Shown: positions 1 to 7,853 of the stretch, one piece after another
Numbering within the stretch: position 1 is the stretch's first letter
Layout: each line of letters begins with the position of its first letter
DNA from: Liquorilactobacillus mali
Lineage (GTDB): Bacteria > Bacillota > Bacilli > Lactobacillales > Lactobacillaceae
DNA: 51,891 nt
Direction: 5' to 3'
NCBI RefSeq assembly: GCF_001437155.1
Contig: NZ_JQAR01000016.1
Coordinates: 1 to 51,891, forward strand
Made by a program: the position numbers and the translations under genes
Notes under the pieces: generated by a model
What the model was told of the DNA's origin: nothing
What the model saw: only the letters and a program-made list of their open reading frames with translations
Database searches by the model: none

Positions 1-55
1 ATTAATTATGGCACAACTGTTCAGAAATTTATGTACCAAATACTAGGATAGGAGC
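1..55. repeat. Left copy of a contig-end repeat (probable mobile element terminus)
   Basis: The first ~55 bases match, in inverted orientation, the last ~50 bases of the window at roughly 85-90% identity. Both copies share TATGGCACAACTGT and GTACCAAATACTAGGATA, and similarity stops at GGAGC/AGAGC. An element shared by both ends and reading outward at each is typical of an insertion sequence at which an assembly stopped. No transposase lies inside the window, so the family cannot be named. Confidence 0.6.
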
Positions 56-794
56 AATTCATGCTAATAAAAAATATTATAGTGGACCTATTAAAGAAAA
101 ATCTTTTTTTATACTACACAAAACAATATCATGTCAGGGAAAGATAACATAAATTATTTCATTATAAACTTTATAAGCAGTAATATCCGTAATTTGATAA
201 GAATTATTCCAAATAAAACAGGTGTCAAGAAGGGACTGTCAATATTTATTTGTAGAGAAGTGGCTGGAAAGCTAAATACAGAATCCTTTATAAAAGAATC
301 AAACCGATGAAGAAACACTATCCAACAAATTATAAATCACAGTTTTATAGTTTTAAAGAAGAAAGTCCACAGTTTCATATCATCACCAGAAAAAGGAATA
401 ACGTACTTGTTAGGATTTAAAGTATATTTATTCACTGAAGCAAATGTTATTATTTTTTCATGCCTCGTCTTTTTTGACAACTTTGGAACTATCGGTAGTG
501 CAACTGGTTCGCTTAAAGTAACTAGTCAAAAGCGGTGAAGTTGTGTGGCAAAATTTTCAACGAAACTTTTATTGGTGTATCTACCGTGCACTTCTATTTT
601 GATGAGAACAATTACTGGGTTTTACTATCAATCAGATGCAGAGATCTTTAATATATGGAACATTCTTATACTATACACTACCAAATGTAAAAGTCGGATC
701 AAAAGATAGTTTTTGACCTAATTTTTCGCTGTATCAAAATCTAGCGTTATAATTAATTAGTGTTGATACTTAAACAAATCAGTAAAGAGGGTAT
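56..794. other. Degenerate region without an intact gene
   Basis: No convincing full gene is present. A 60-codon open frame at 356-535 on the + strand contains a hydrophobic stretch (FSCLVFFDNFGTIGSATG) that faintly resembles the DTxGT region of NCS2 purine permeases, but it has no start, ribosome site or continuation. Stem-loop remnants of the GTCAAAA/TTTTGAC type lie at 696-718. Gene decay next to an inserted repeat is the likeliest reading. The permease resemblance is weak. Confidence 0.4.
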
Positions 795-2120
795 ATGATG
801 AATAAACGTCTCACTAACTTTTTATTTAAAATCGATAACTGTGTAGAACACCGAAATTATCTGCTAACAGTACGTGAGGCTGTTACAATTTTGTTTCCAT
901 TTATTTTAGTAGGTATATACGTTGAACTACTGAGTAATGCAGTTTTTCATAAACATGGATTTTTAAATAATATCTACCATATTGATCAGTGGTTTCCAGG
1001 ATTTAAAATATTTTCTAGGTACTTCACTATATTGAATTTTAGTATAAATGGTGTAATTTCAGTTGTATTAACATTCTTAGTAGCTAAAATTGCAGTGCGA
1101 AAATCTTCTGAGAGCGGGTTAGTTGCTGGTATAACAGCCATCTCTTCGTTTCTGATGGTAAATTTCAATAGAAGTGTTTTTGAACGAGCAGGACACCATG
1201 TAACTAGTCGTTTTTTGGAGGGTAGTTTAGGTTACAGTGGGGTCTTTATTGCAATAGTTGTTGGGTTAATAACAGGATGGATATTCAATCGATTTACACC
1301 GATGAATGAACAAAAAAACAAATCTTTCAAACAAAATGTTTCACTAGCAGAACGAACACAAAAATCAATTATGCCGGTCCTGATGACTTTAACTTTTTTT
1401 GCGTTTCTGGGTTGTATTATAAGTTTACTAGTTAAGAATGGAATCACTAATTTATCATCTGGTCCAATTCAGTTTTCGTTTGTAGGAGGTAACTGGATTT
1501 TTGGCTCCGCTATTTTAGCAGTAGTTCTAAATAATTGTCTCTGGTTATTGGGAATAATTGGTTTTTTTGATTTTAATAATGTAAGCTCTAGTAGCATGGT
1601 TCAAAATTTAGAATATGCAATTCAGCATGGCTCTTCTTGGGGTGCACCAAATCAGATATCGCTTCATACTCTAATTGACAGCTTTGCAAATATTGGTGGT
1701 CCCGGAATGGCACTATCACTTTTGATAGCAATAATATGGCGTTCTCACAATAAGAATCTACAAATAATCGGGAAAGCGAGTTTCCTGCCCAGTGCTTTCA
1801 ATATTAATCAGTCACTTTTGATGGGAACTGCGTTATTGTATAATCCGTTATTAATTATTCCTTTTTTATGTACTCCTGTAGTTAGTGTTCTGATTACTTG
1901 GATTGCATTAAAATTTAATTTTATGCCACCTTCAGTATATCCAGTTAGTGAAACAACTCCTGGCTTCTTGGCTGGGTGGCTTGGTACAGGAGGGGCATGG
2001 CAGGCATTTTTGTTTAGCATTCTAAATCTTATAATTGCAATTGTGCTTTATCTGCCATTTGTTTTATTACATGATTATTTTGAAGATATACGTAAGGAAG
2101 GGGCAGCTAATGAAAACTAA
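795..2120 (+). CDS. PTS EIIC-like membrane permease, lactose/cellobiose family
   Basis: A 441-residue polytopic membrane protein of the PTS_EIIC (Lac/Chb) type, with about ten hydrophobic segments. It carries late family motifs resembling FNINEP and the IPF...P block (here FNINQSLLMG and NPLLIIPFLCTPVV). In the sugar-binding loop of the family a conserved Glu follows NIN; here it is Gln, and the NEP triplet reads NQS. No EIIA or EIIB gene lies nearby, so sugar phosphorylation would need partners elsewhere, or the protein does something else. The start is ATG at 795 or 798 after AAAGAGGG. The last codons overlap the start of the hydrolase gene, so the two are translationally coupled. Confidence 0.8.
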   Translation: MMNKRLTNFLFKIDNCVEHRNYLLTVREAVTILFPFILVGIYVELLSNAVFHKHGFLNNIYHIDQWFPGFKIFSRYFTILNFSINGVISVVLTFLVAKIAVRKSSESGLVAGITAISSFLMVNFNRSVFERAGHHVTSRFLEGSLGYSGVFIAIVVGLITGWIFNRFTPMNEQKNKSFKQNVSLAERTQKSIMPVLMTLTFFAFLGCIISLLVKNGITNLSSGPIQFSFVGGNWIFGSAILAVVLNNCLWLLGIIGFFDFNNVSSSSMVQNLEYAIQHGSSWGAPNQISLHTLIDSFANIGGPGMALSLLIAIIWRSHNKNLQIIGKASFLPSAFNINQSLLMGTALLYNPLLIIPFLCTPVVSVLITWIALKFNFMPPSVYPVSETTPGFLAGWLGTGGAWQAFLFSILNLIIAIVLYLPFVLLHDYFEDIRKEGAANEN

Positions 2121-2961
2121 GTTTTTTTTTGGTGGACTTGCTGTACTTGTACTACTGGCAATATGTATTCCGGCATATAATTGGAATCATAGCAACATTG
2201 CAAAGCTAAGAAATTCTGGAAAGACGCAAATGGCACCAATCATAATGGTTCCAGGATCAAGTGCGACCAAAAATCGTTTTGATAGTTTAATCACAGAATT
2301 AGGACATGAGGCTCCACAGAATCATAGTGTGTTGAAACTTGTTGTCCAAAAAAATGGTAAAATATCTATTACCGGTACAATTCGTCGAAATGATAATCAG
2401 CCCTTTATAGTTGTTAGTTTTGAAAATAATAAAGATGGTAAAAGTAATATTGATAAACAGGCAGTTTGGCTGAGTACTGCTTTCAAACAACTAGTAAAAA
2501 CTTATCACTTCAATCATTTTTCTGCACTTGGTCATTCTAATGGTGGATTGATACTGACCTTATTTCTTGAAAAGTATCTCAAGAAAACACCTTCAGTCAG
2601 AGTTGATAAGTTGATGACAATTGCAAGTCCATACAATATGGAAGAAAAGAGTACTACTTATAAAACGGCAATGTTTAAAGAATTGTATGCTTATCGTGAA
2701 GGATTACCAGAGTCTTTGGTTATGTATTCAATTGCAGGAACTGAAAATTATAATAGTGATGGCACTGTTCCATACAATAGTGTGAACTTTGCTAAATATA
2801 TTTTTCAAGATCAAATTAAAAATTTCACTGAGATCACCGTCACTGGGGCAAATACTGCACATTCTGATTTACCACAAAATAAGCAAATCGTATCACTAAT
2901 TGGGCAATATATTTTAAGAGAAAATTTCCGCAGAAGAATGGGACAAACACAAGGAGAATAA
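2110..2961 (+). CDS. Membrane-anchored DUF915-type alpha/beta hydrolase
   Basis: A 283-residue extracytoplasmic hydrolase. An N-terminal hydrophobic segment (about residues 5-23) acts as signal anchor. The fold motifs follow: an oxyanion-region VPGSSATKNRF near 47-57, nucleophile elbow GHSNGG (Ser143), acid Asp217 in NSDGTVP, and His251 in NTAHSDLP. This matches the DUF915 cell-surface hydrolases common in lactobacilli; natural substrates are largely unknown. The start at 2110 is chosen because AAGGAAGGGG lies just upstream and the ATG overlaps the EIIC stop; an earlier in-frame TTG/ATG would sit deep inside EIIC. Function with EIIC as one unit is inferred from overlap only. Confidence 0.85.
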   Translation: MKTKFFFGGLAVLVLLAICIPAYNWNHSNIAKLRNSGKTQMAPIIMVPGSSATKNRFDSLITELGHEAPQNHSVLKLVVQKNGKISITGTIRRNDNQPFIVVSFENNKDGKSNIDKQAVWLSTAFKQLVKTYHFNHFSALGHSNGGLILTLFLEKYLKKTPSVRVDKLMTIASPYNMEEKSTTYKTAMFKELYAYREGLPESLVMYSIAGTENYNSDGTVPYNSVNFAKYIFQDQIKNFTEITVTGANTAHSDLPQNKQIVSLIGQYILRENFRRRMGQTQGE

Positions 2962-2987
2962 CGTAGTTTACTATAGGAGGGGAAAAG

Positions 2988-3458
2988 ATGGAATATAAAG
3001 TCGATTTTAAAAATATTGAATTAACTGGTTTAGAAAGTTCTCCTGTAGCAGCATCATTGGCTGGACTTCGTGCTAATGAGGCACGCTATTTTTGGAATAA
3101 ATACAAATTTGAATATATCACGTACTCTGCAAGTGAAAGAACAAAAGAAATTAATTGGTTAAATAAAATTCTAAAAGAAGAACGAAATTTAGAATTTAAA
3201 TCACCTATTTTGGAAGTTGCAATCTATGAAGACGACGATATATATTGGCCTGACTTCATTTATCAAAATGGAATGATTATCAATGTTCTTTATGAGAAAA
3301 ATAGGGACAAACCCAAGAGGGCAGTTGGGTTAAAGTTGTGTGAGGATATGGAGATTCCAAGTGAATTACGAGGTAAATTCAATTTTGCACATCAACGTTC
3401 AAAATTAGCCGGCTCAATTCGCGGAAGTTATTTTAAACTGAAAAAAGAATGGTTGTAA
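2988..3458 (+). CDS. MepB family protein
   Basis: A 156-residue soluble protein matching the MepB family (third gene of the staphylococcal mepRAB multidrug locus; molecular function unknown). It shows the family pattern of an N-terminal EARYFW segment, a central PDFIYQNGMIINVLYE strand region and a C-terminal GSIRGSYFKLKKEW end. AGGAGG at 2975-2980 supports the start. It lies 26 bp after the hydrolase and may share its transcript. No mepR or mepA lies beside it, so it is an orphan here. Confidence 0.8.
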   Translation: MEYKVDFKNIELTGLESSPVAASLAGLRANEARYFWNKYKFEYITYSASERTKEINWLNKILKEERNLEFKSPILEVAIYEDDDIYWPDFIYQNGMIINVLYEKNRDKPKRAVGLKLCEDMEIPSELRGKFNFAHQRSKLAGSIRGSYFKLKKEWL

Positions 3459-3536
3459 GTGTAATTAAACGCGAGAAAAAGTTAGAAAGTGTCAATCTAT
3501 TCTATTAATTGTAAGGTTCAAAACTAATTTGTACAG

Positions 3537-4319
3537 ATGGGTGAGCATATGTATTTGGCAGAAAAATTATTTACATCACTTAAAGATGGGTATAAAAGAA
3601 TATTAAAAAATAATTTGGTCGGTATATATATCCATGGTTCATTTGTGCTTGATTCTTTTAATGAATCAGTTAGTGATTTGGATTATCTGGTTGTTGTCTA
3701 CCAGCCTCTTTCTTTGATTACGAAAAAAAGGATTATGCAATATACAGTCGAAAGTTTATGGCCATTAGCCCCAGCCAAAGGATTGGAATTTCATATTGTT
3801 TTATTAAAAAATACTGTAACTTTTAACGAACCTATACCCTTTGAATTACATTTCTCCAAGCAGCATTATCAGAACTATATAAATAATCCTACAGAATATG
3901 TAAAGACAATGCATGGATTGGATCCAGATTTAACGGCTCACTTTATGATTACCGTAAGGGCTGGACAAGTTTTAACTGGTATGCCAATTAGAAAAGTGTT
4001 TTGTTCGATTCCAAGTTTATCCTACTGGAATAGCATTTTATATGATGTTTCAGATGCTAAATCCACAATTATAGAACAACCTATGTATAAGGTTTTAAAC
4101 CTTTGTCGCGCACTTGCCTATAAGAAGGAGAAGTTGATAACCTCCAAACTTTCAGGTGGGAGGTGGGGAATAATAAATATTCCTCAAGAATACAGTGAAA
4201 TCATTAAAAGTGCGTTGCATGAATATACTTCCTGTGTGTCAAGACAATATGAAAAAAAATATAGCAACGCATCTTTGATTGAATTTGCAGATTATATGTT
4301 GAATAAAATTAATGATTAG
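3537..4319 (+). CDS. Nucleotidyltransferase with AadA-like C-terminal domain
   Basis: About 256-260 residues. The N-terminal nucleotidyltransferase fold shows GSFVLDSFNESVSDLDYLVV, i.e. the GS...DxD metal/ATP-binding signature, followed by AKGLEFHIV, which aligns with the E-L-E strand holding the catalytic base in streptomycin/spectinomycin adenylyltransferases. The C-terminal helical part (MYKVLNLCRALAYKKEKLITSK) resembles the DUF4111 domain of AadA. It may adenylylate an aminoglycoside, but resistance cannot be inferred from sequence. Start uncertain: ATG 3537 or ATG 3549; the latter has GGTGAG very close. It appears monocistronic. Confidence 0.7.
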   Translation: MGEHMYLAEKLFTSLKDGYKRILKNNLVGIYIHGSFVLDSFNESVSDLDYLVVVYQPLSLITKKRIMQYTVESLWPLAPAKGLEFHIVLLKNTVTFNEPIPFELHFSKQHYQNYINNPTEYVKTMHGLDPDLTAHFMITVRAGQVLTGMPIRKVFCSIPSLSYWNSILYDVSDAKSTIIEQPMYKVLNLCRALAYKKEKLITSKLSGGRWGIINIPQEYSEIIKSALHEYTSCVSRQYEKKYSNASLIEFADYMLNKIND

Positions 4320-4400
4320 AATCATAATCAAAAAAATACAAGTTTCAAATTTACTTAACAAGTAATGTATTTCAAAAATAGGCATTTAATATAAAATATA

Positions 4401-4430
4401 GAACACGCATAGTAGCGTATTCTTTTTATT
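4401..4430 (+). terminator. Rho-independent terminator after the nucleotidyltransferase gene
   Basis: GAACACGC and GCGTATTC form an 8-bp stem with one G-U-type mismatch around a 5-nt loop, followed by CTTTTTATT. It sits between the 4319 stop and the next ribosome site at 4454. Confidence 0.6.
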
Positions 4431-4465
4431 ATAATGACATTAATAAATAAAAACGGAGGTATTTT

Positions 4466-5269
4466 ATGCAACAACTGGTTGATGATATTTTGATTCACTA
4501 CGAAATAATTGGAACTGGTGAACCAATTGTTTTTATTCATGGTCTGTGTTTAGATCTTAATTCTATGAAATGTCAGTATGAACCTGCATTTATTGGAAAA
4601 AGGTACAAAAGAATTTACATTGATCTCCCTGGGATGGGAGAGAGTCAATCTTTTTTTGCACCACAGCCGTCTAGTGATTATTTGATGGAATTAATTATAA
4701 AGTTCCTAGACTCAATTAAAATTAGTACTTTCTATCTCTGTGGACATTCTTATGGGGGATATTTGAGCTTGGGGATAGCATATAATTATTCTACACGCAT
4801 AAAGGGGTTGTTTCTGACATGCCCAGTTGTTACAGCAAATTCAAATAAAAGGATTGTTGAAACACATAGCAACATCCGCGGGGAAAATTTTAAAATTCCA
4901 AGTAGTAAATATATGGAAGATTTTATCGGGATGAATGTAGTTATTGATGAAACTTCATGGCAGAAGTATACAGAAGAAATTATTCCAGGACTTAAAAACT
5001 GTGATTTTAGTTTTGTTGAAAGACTACAATCTGATAATTTTAATCATTATCAGTTTCAAAATGAAATGGAGCTTAAAAATTGGAATACTGATATCCCTGC
5101 TTTTCTTCTATTAGGGAAACATGATCATATTGTTGGTTTCAAAGAACAAGCTAAATTGGCTAAGAACTTTGGAAAATGCAACTTGCTAATTTTAGAAAAT
5201 GCTGGACATAATTTGCCAGTTGATCAATCAAAAATATTCGATAGTTGTATTAAGTATTTCTTTGTTTAA
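4466..5269 (+). CDS. Alpha/beta hydrolase (prolyl-aminopeptidase/esterase type)
   Basis: A 267-residue cytoplasmic alpha/beta hydrolase. Motifs in order: FIHGLCLD (oxyanion loop, 23-30), YIDLPGMGES (51-60), nucleophile elbow GHSYGG with Ser95, acid Asp220 in LLGKHDHIV, and His248 in ENAGHNLP. The catalytic triad is complete and length is normal. AACGGAGG upstream supports the ATG. Substrate cannot be told; esterase, lipase or aminopeptidase activity are possible. Own transcription unit after the terminator at 4401. Confidence 0.8.
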   Translation: MQQLVDDILIHYEIIGTGEPIVFIHGLCLDLNSMKCQYEPAFIGKRYKRIYIDLPGMGESQSFFAPQPSSDYLMELIIKFLDSIKISTFYLCGHSYGGYLSLGIAYNYSTRIKGLFLTCPVVTANSNKRIVETHSNIRGENFKIPSSKYMEDFIGMNVVIDETSWQKYTEEIIPGLKNCDFSFVERLQSDNFNHYQFQNEMELKNWNTDIPAFLLLGKHDHIVGFKEQAKLAKNFGKCNLLILENAGHNLPVDQSKIFDSCIKYFFV

Positions 5270-5297
5270 ATATTGGGGGGCTTTATAGAACTATATT

Positions 5298-5774
5298 CTA
5301 GTTTTCTCGTAGTTCATTGATTTTTCTGAGCATTTCGGCTAATTTTTGCAAATCTCTATCACTAAAATCGGCTCTCAATTCATTTAATTTTTGATTTTCA
5401 TTTTCATGATATTTTTCATGTAGCTTCGCTATAATTTGGCCATTGGCGGTTAGTTTTAAATATACGTCTTTTTTATTATCGCTACGATGATATTTTTTGA
5501 GCAAATCTTTCTTTACTAAACGATTAACTATTTTTGAAACAGTTCCTTGAGGAAAATAAACGGTGGCTGCTAATTCTTTAATTCTGATTTCAGAATGACT
5601 TGCAACATGATTAATAATGTCTAAATCTGTCACAGAAACATTAGGTATAATGTCGCTAATTTTTTCTTCAGCATGCTTTAACAGATGTTCTTGAACTTTT
5701 TTTGTATTATCAAAAGCAAGATAACGATGCAATTCTTTATCAATTTGCTGTAATAATGGGTTTAGTTTTGACAT
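5298..5774 (-). CDS. MarR family transcriptional regulator
   Basis: A 158-residue MarR-type repressor: central winged helix with recognition region IRIKELAATVYFPQGTVSKIVNRLVKKDLLKK, wing DNKKDVYLKLTANG, and helical dimerisation ends. GGAGG lies 5-7 nt before the ATG. It is divergent from the quinone-oxidoreductase pseudogene, and two palindromic sites lie in the shared 95-bp intergenic region, one over its own ribosome site and one over the other gene's transcription start. Ligand-responsive repression of the neighbour and itself is inferred. The repressor is intact although its presumed target is broken. Confidence 0.88.
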   Translation of the reverse strand: MSKLNPLLQQIDKELHRYLAFDNTKKVQEHLLKHAEEKISDIIPNVSVTDLDIINHVASHSEIRIKELAATVYFPQGTVSKIVNRLVKKDLLKKYHRSDNKKDVYLKLTANGQIIAKLHEKYHENENQKLNELRADFSDRDLQKLAEMLRKINELREN

Positions 5775-5775
5775 A

Positions 5776-5793
5776 TATATTCCTCCGAATATA
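5776..5793. promoter_or_regulatory. Probable MarR operator over the marR leader
   Basis: TATATTC-CTCC-GAATATA, an inverted repeat with 7-bp arms, resembling the perfect palindrome at 5828-5847. It overlaps the ribosome site of the minus-strand marR gene, which suits autorepression. Confidence 0.6.
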
Positions 5794-5795
5794 AA

Positions 5796-5824
5796 TTGAC
5801 AGTCCTTTCAGTTACTGTTATTAT
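5796..5824 (+). promoter_or_regulatory. Sigma-A promoter of the quinone-oxidoreductase gene
   Basis: TTGACA at 5796-5801, a 17-nt spacer, and TATTAT at 5819-5824. The expected start point (~5831) lies inside the palindrome that follows. Confidence 0.75.
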
Positions 5825-5827
5825 ACA

Positions 5828-5847
5828 TTATATTCCATGGAATATAA
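5828..5847. promoter_or_regulatory. Perfect 20-bp palindrome, MarR operator
   Basis: TTATATTCCATGGAATATAA is a perfect palindrome placed immediately downstream of a consensus promoter. A repressor bound here would block initiation. It shares the TATATTC/GAATATA half-sites with 5776-5793. Confidence 0.75.
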
Positions 5848-5869
5848 AAATGTAAAGAAGGAATTCTAT

Positions 5870-6466
5870 ATGCATGTATCTATAGTACTCGACCATCCAT
5901 ATACTTTAGAATCAAGTAAAAATGTTCCCCACAAGAGATCTTATTGTGCGGCACTTGCTGTGAATGCCATTGATACTTTGAAGGCTCAGAATCATACAGT
6001 TGATGTTATTGATCTTCAGGCAGATAGATATAATCCAGTTATTACTAAAGAAGGGTTGACCAATTGGCGAACTAAAGAATATGTTGATGAGCAAAGCCAA
6101 AACTATTTACTTCGACTAAAAAAAGCAAATGTTAAGATGAAATAATCTTTATTTTTCCTGTTTGGTGGGAGGTTATGCCTGCAAGGATTCATCGATAAAG
6201 TATTTTGCAAAGGACAAGTGGAGGAAATAGCTGGACAACGACAAATTCTAAATCTGAAAACTAAAATCAGAGTTTTAGCAGTAATCGGTACACCAAACAT
6301 TATTTATAAATTACATTATCGAAATCCATTAGGCAATATGTTAAAGAGAGGCGTGTTTGGTAAACTAGGATTAAAGGATTTTAAAATTACTTATTTTAAT
6401 GCTGAAGATCAAACAGAGAGTAAAAGACTTAGGGCAATCAAAAAAGTTGGTAAGTATATCTTGTAG
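5870..6466 (+). pseudogene. Flavodoxin-fold NAD(P)H (quinone) oxidoreductase, frameshifted
   Basis: Start ATG 5870 after AAGAAGGA gives MHVSIVLDHPYT, the N-terminus of an MdaB/KefF-like NAD(P)H oxidoreductase. The frame runs to a stop at 6143, while the next conserved block DEIIFIFPVWWEVMP is in another frame (about 6134-6174). The original frame is resumed at LQGFIDKVF and goes on to 6466 (AVIGTPN...HYRNPLG...). Two compensating small indels about 45 bp apart therefore break the gene. The rest of the ~200-residue family pattern is present. It faces an intact MarR repressor with operators. Sequencing error cannot be excluded, but two indels so close together favour a real or assembly-specific lesion. 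Confidence 0.8.
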
Positions 6467-6503
6467 CACGAATTATTGGTACTTAAAAGTGGTAAAAACC
6501 ATG

Positions 6504-6545
6504 AGCTAGATTAAAAACTGCATTTTAATCTAGCTTGTTTATTAA
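6504..6545 (+). terminator. Strong terminator after the oxidoreductase pseudogene
   Basis: AGCTAGATTAAAA and TTTTAATCTAGCT form a perfect 13-bp stem around a 6-nt loop, followed by TGTTTATT. Confidence 0.8.
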
Positions 6546-6663
6546 TTAGTATAAGCATATTTCATAAGTTAAAATAGGCAGAGTGTTAATTGATTAATGC
6601 AGATATACATGCCAATAATATGTTTTTAGATGGGCTAAACTTGATGACAATGGAGGAAATTTT

Positions 6664-7122
6664 ATGGAATTAAAAAAAATGGATCTAAAGGGCTATGAAA
6701 AGTATATTGTTGGAACTATTAAAGAATACGCTTCTGAAAAAGTGGATGCAGGAACATGGCGCGCTGAAGAAGCAATGGAATTAGCTGAAGAAGAATATAG
6801 ACAGTTACTTCCTGATGGACTAGAGACAGAAGGAAATTATTTCTATATTTTTAAAGTTGACCAGAACAATATTGGATATCTATGGCTGGCAAAAAGTAAA
6901 GTAAATCCAGAGGATTCTTTTATCTATGACTTTGCAGTTGAGCCTGAATTTCAAAATAAAGGATTTGGTACGCAAGCAATGGGGATGATTTTTATAGAAG
7001 CAAGAAAACTAGGCTTTAAGAAGATTGGTTTACATGTTTTTGGTAGTAATGAACGTGCAATTCATGTTTATCATAAACTTGGTTTTATTCCAACTGATAT
7101 TACTATGAGTCGTGATTTATAA
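6664..7122 (+). CDS. GNAT family N-acetyltransferase
   Basis: A 152-residue Gcn5-related acetyltransferase. The acetyl-CoA-binding motif A is FAVEPEFQNKGFGTQAMG (about 94-111; Q/R-x-x-G-x-G/A), and motif B is NERAIHVYHKLGF. GGAGG at 6651-6655 supports the start. Substrate unknown. It stands alone between the terminator at 6504 and the truncated TPR gene. Confidence 0.85.
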   Translation: MELKKMDLKGYEKYIVGTIKEYASEKVDAGTWRAEEAMELAEEEYRQLLPDGLETEGNYFYIFKVDQNNIGYLWLAKSKVNPEDSFIYDFAVEPEFQNKGFGTQAMGMIFIEARKLGFKKIGLHVFGSNERAIHVYHKLGFIPTDITMSRDL

Positions 7123-7186
7123 AAAATAATATAAGAGTCATACAGATAGGGGGATAACTCTAAAGGTAACACCTTATGATTCATTT

Positions 7187-7561
7187 TTGAACTATCAAGT
7201 TGCTTGGAGTTTTGATATTTTAGGTGAGGAAGATAAAGCAATTCTATTTTATGAAAAGGCGATAGAACTAGGACTTAATGAAGAATATTTGGAGGATGCT
7301 TATTTAGGAATGGGTAGTACCTATAGAACGCTCGGAGATTATAACAAATCCAAAGTTGTATTCGAAAAAGCTATTCACCAGTTTCCGCAAAACAACGCGT
7401 TAAAAGTATTTTATGCTATGACGCTTTTCAATTTAGGGAGACATGATATTTCGATGGAAATTTTATTACAGGTATTGTCTGCAACTTCAAATGATACAGA
7501 TATTCAGAATTTTAAAAAAGCAATTTTATTTTATTCTGATAAATTAGATAAAATTTGGTAG
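7187..7561 (+). pseudogene. TPR protein, 5'-truncated
   Basis: The frame encodes tetratricopeptide units (WSFDILGEEDKAILFYEKAIELG, YLGMGSTYRTLGDYNKSKVVFEKAI, and a C-terminal YSDKLDKIW end) typical of a ~160-residue Firmicute TPR protein. About 35 N-terminal residues are missing. The frame is open upstream to about 7142 without an ATG or GTG, and the first usable codon is TTG 7187 with no good ribosome site. It is probably a remnant that lost its 5' end. Confidence 0.6.
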
Positions 7562-7793
7562 AGATGACTACATGAATTAATCTAATAAGATATTGATTTT
7601 TTTAGTTTAGCACGGTGTTCTTGATTTAGGTATTGCCAGTTTTACCTATGAATTCTTTTCTAAATGACCACGTCTAAACAGGTTCTGATTTGATATGTAG
7701 CAGTTATAATGCTAGAGTCAACAGCACTTTTAGGGGAATAGATCAAATTTTAATTTCGATTTATTCTCTTTCTTATTTAGTTTGTTAAATAAA

Positions 7794-7829
7794 GGAGCTG
7801 GTTCAAAATCTAACTTTTGACCCAACTCC
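7794..7829. terminator. Bidirectional stem-loop terminator (GTCAAAA family)
   Basis: GGAGCTGGTTCAAAA and TTTTGACCCAACTCC form a 15-bp stem with two mismatches. It lies between the 3' ends of the TPR remnant (+) and the DHA2 exporter (-). On the minus strand it is followed by TTTATTTAAC. It is one of about eight related elements in the window. Confidence 0.7.
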
Positions 7830-7853
7830 AGATAAAAACAATTATTAGAATAT

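Noticed and set aside
356-535. Purine permease (NCS2) gene at the left end
   Set aside because: Only one short hydrophobic stretch resembles the family; no start, stop-bounded 60 codons; kept only as possible remnant.
3537-4319. Calling the nucleotidyltransferase an aminoglycoside resistance gene
   Set aside because: Fold and motifs agree, but many chromosomal homologues have other roles; resistance cannot be read from sequence.
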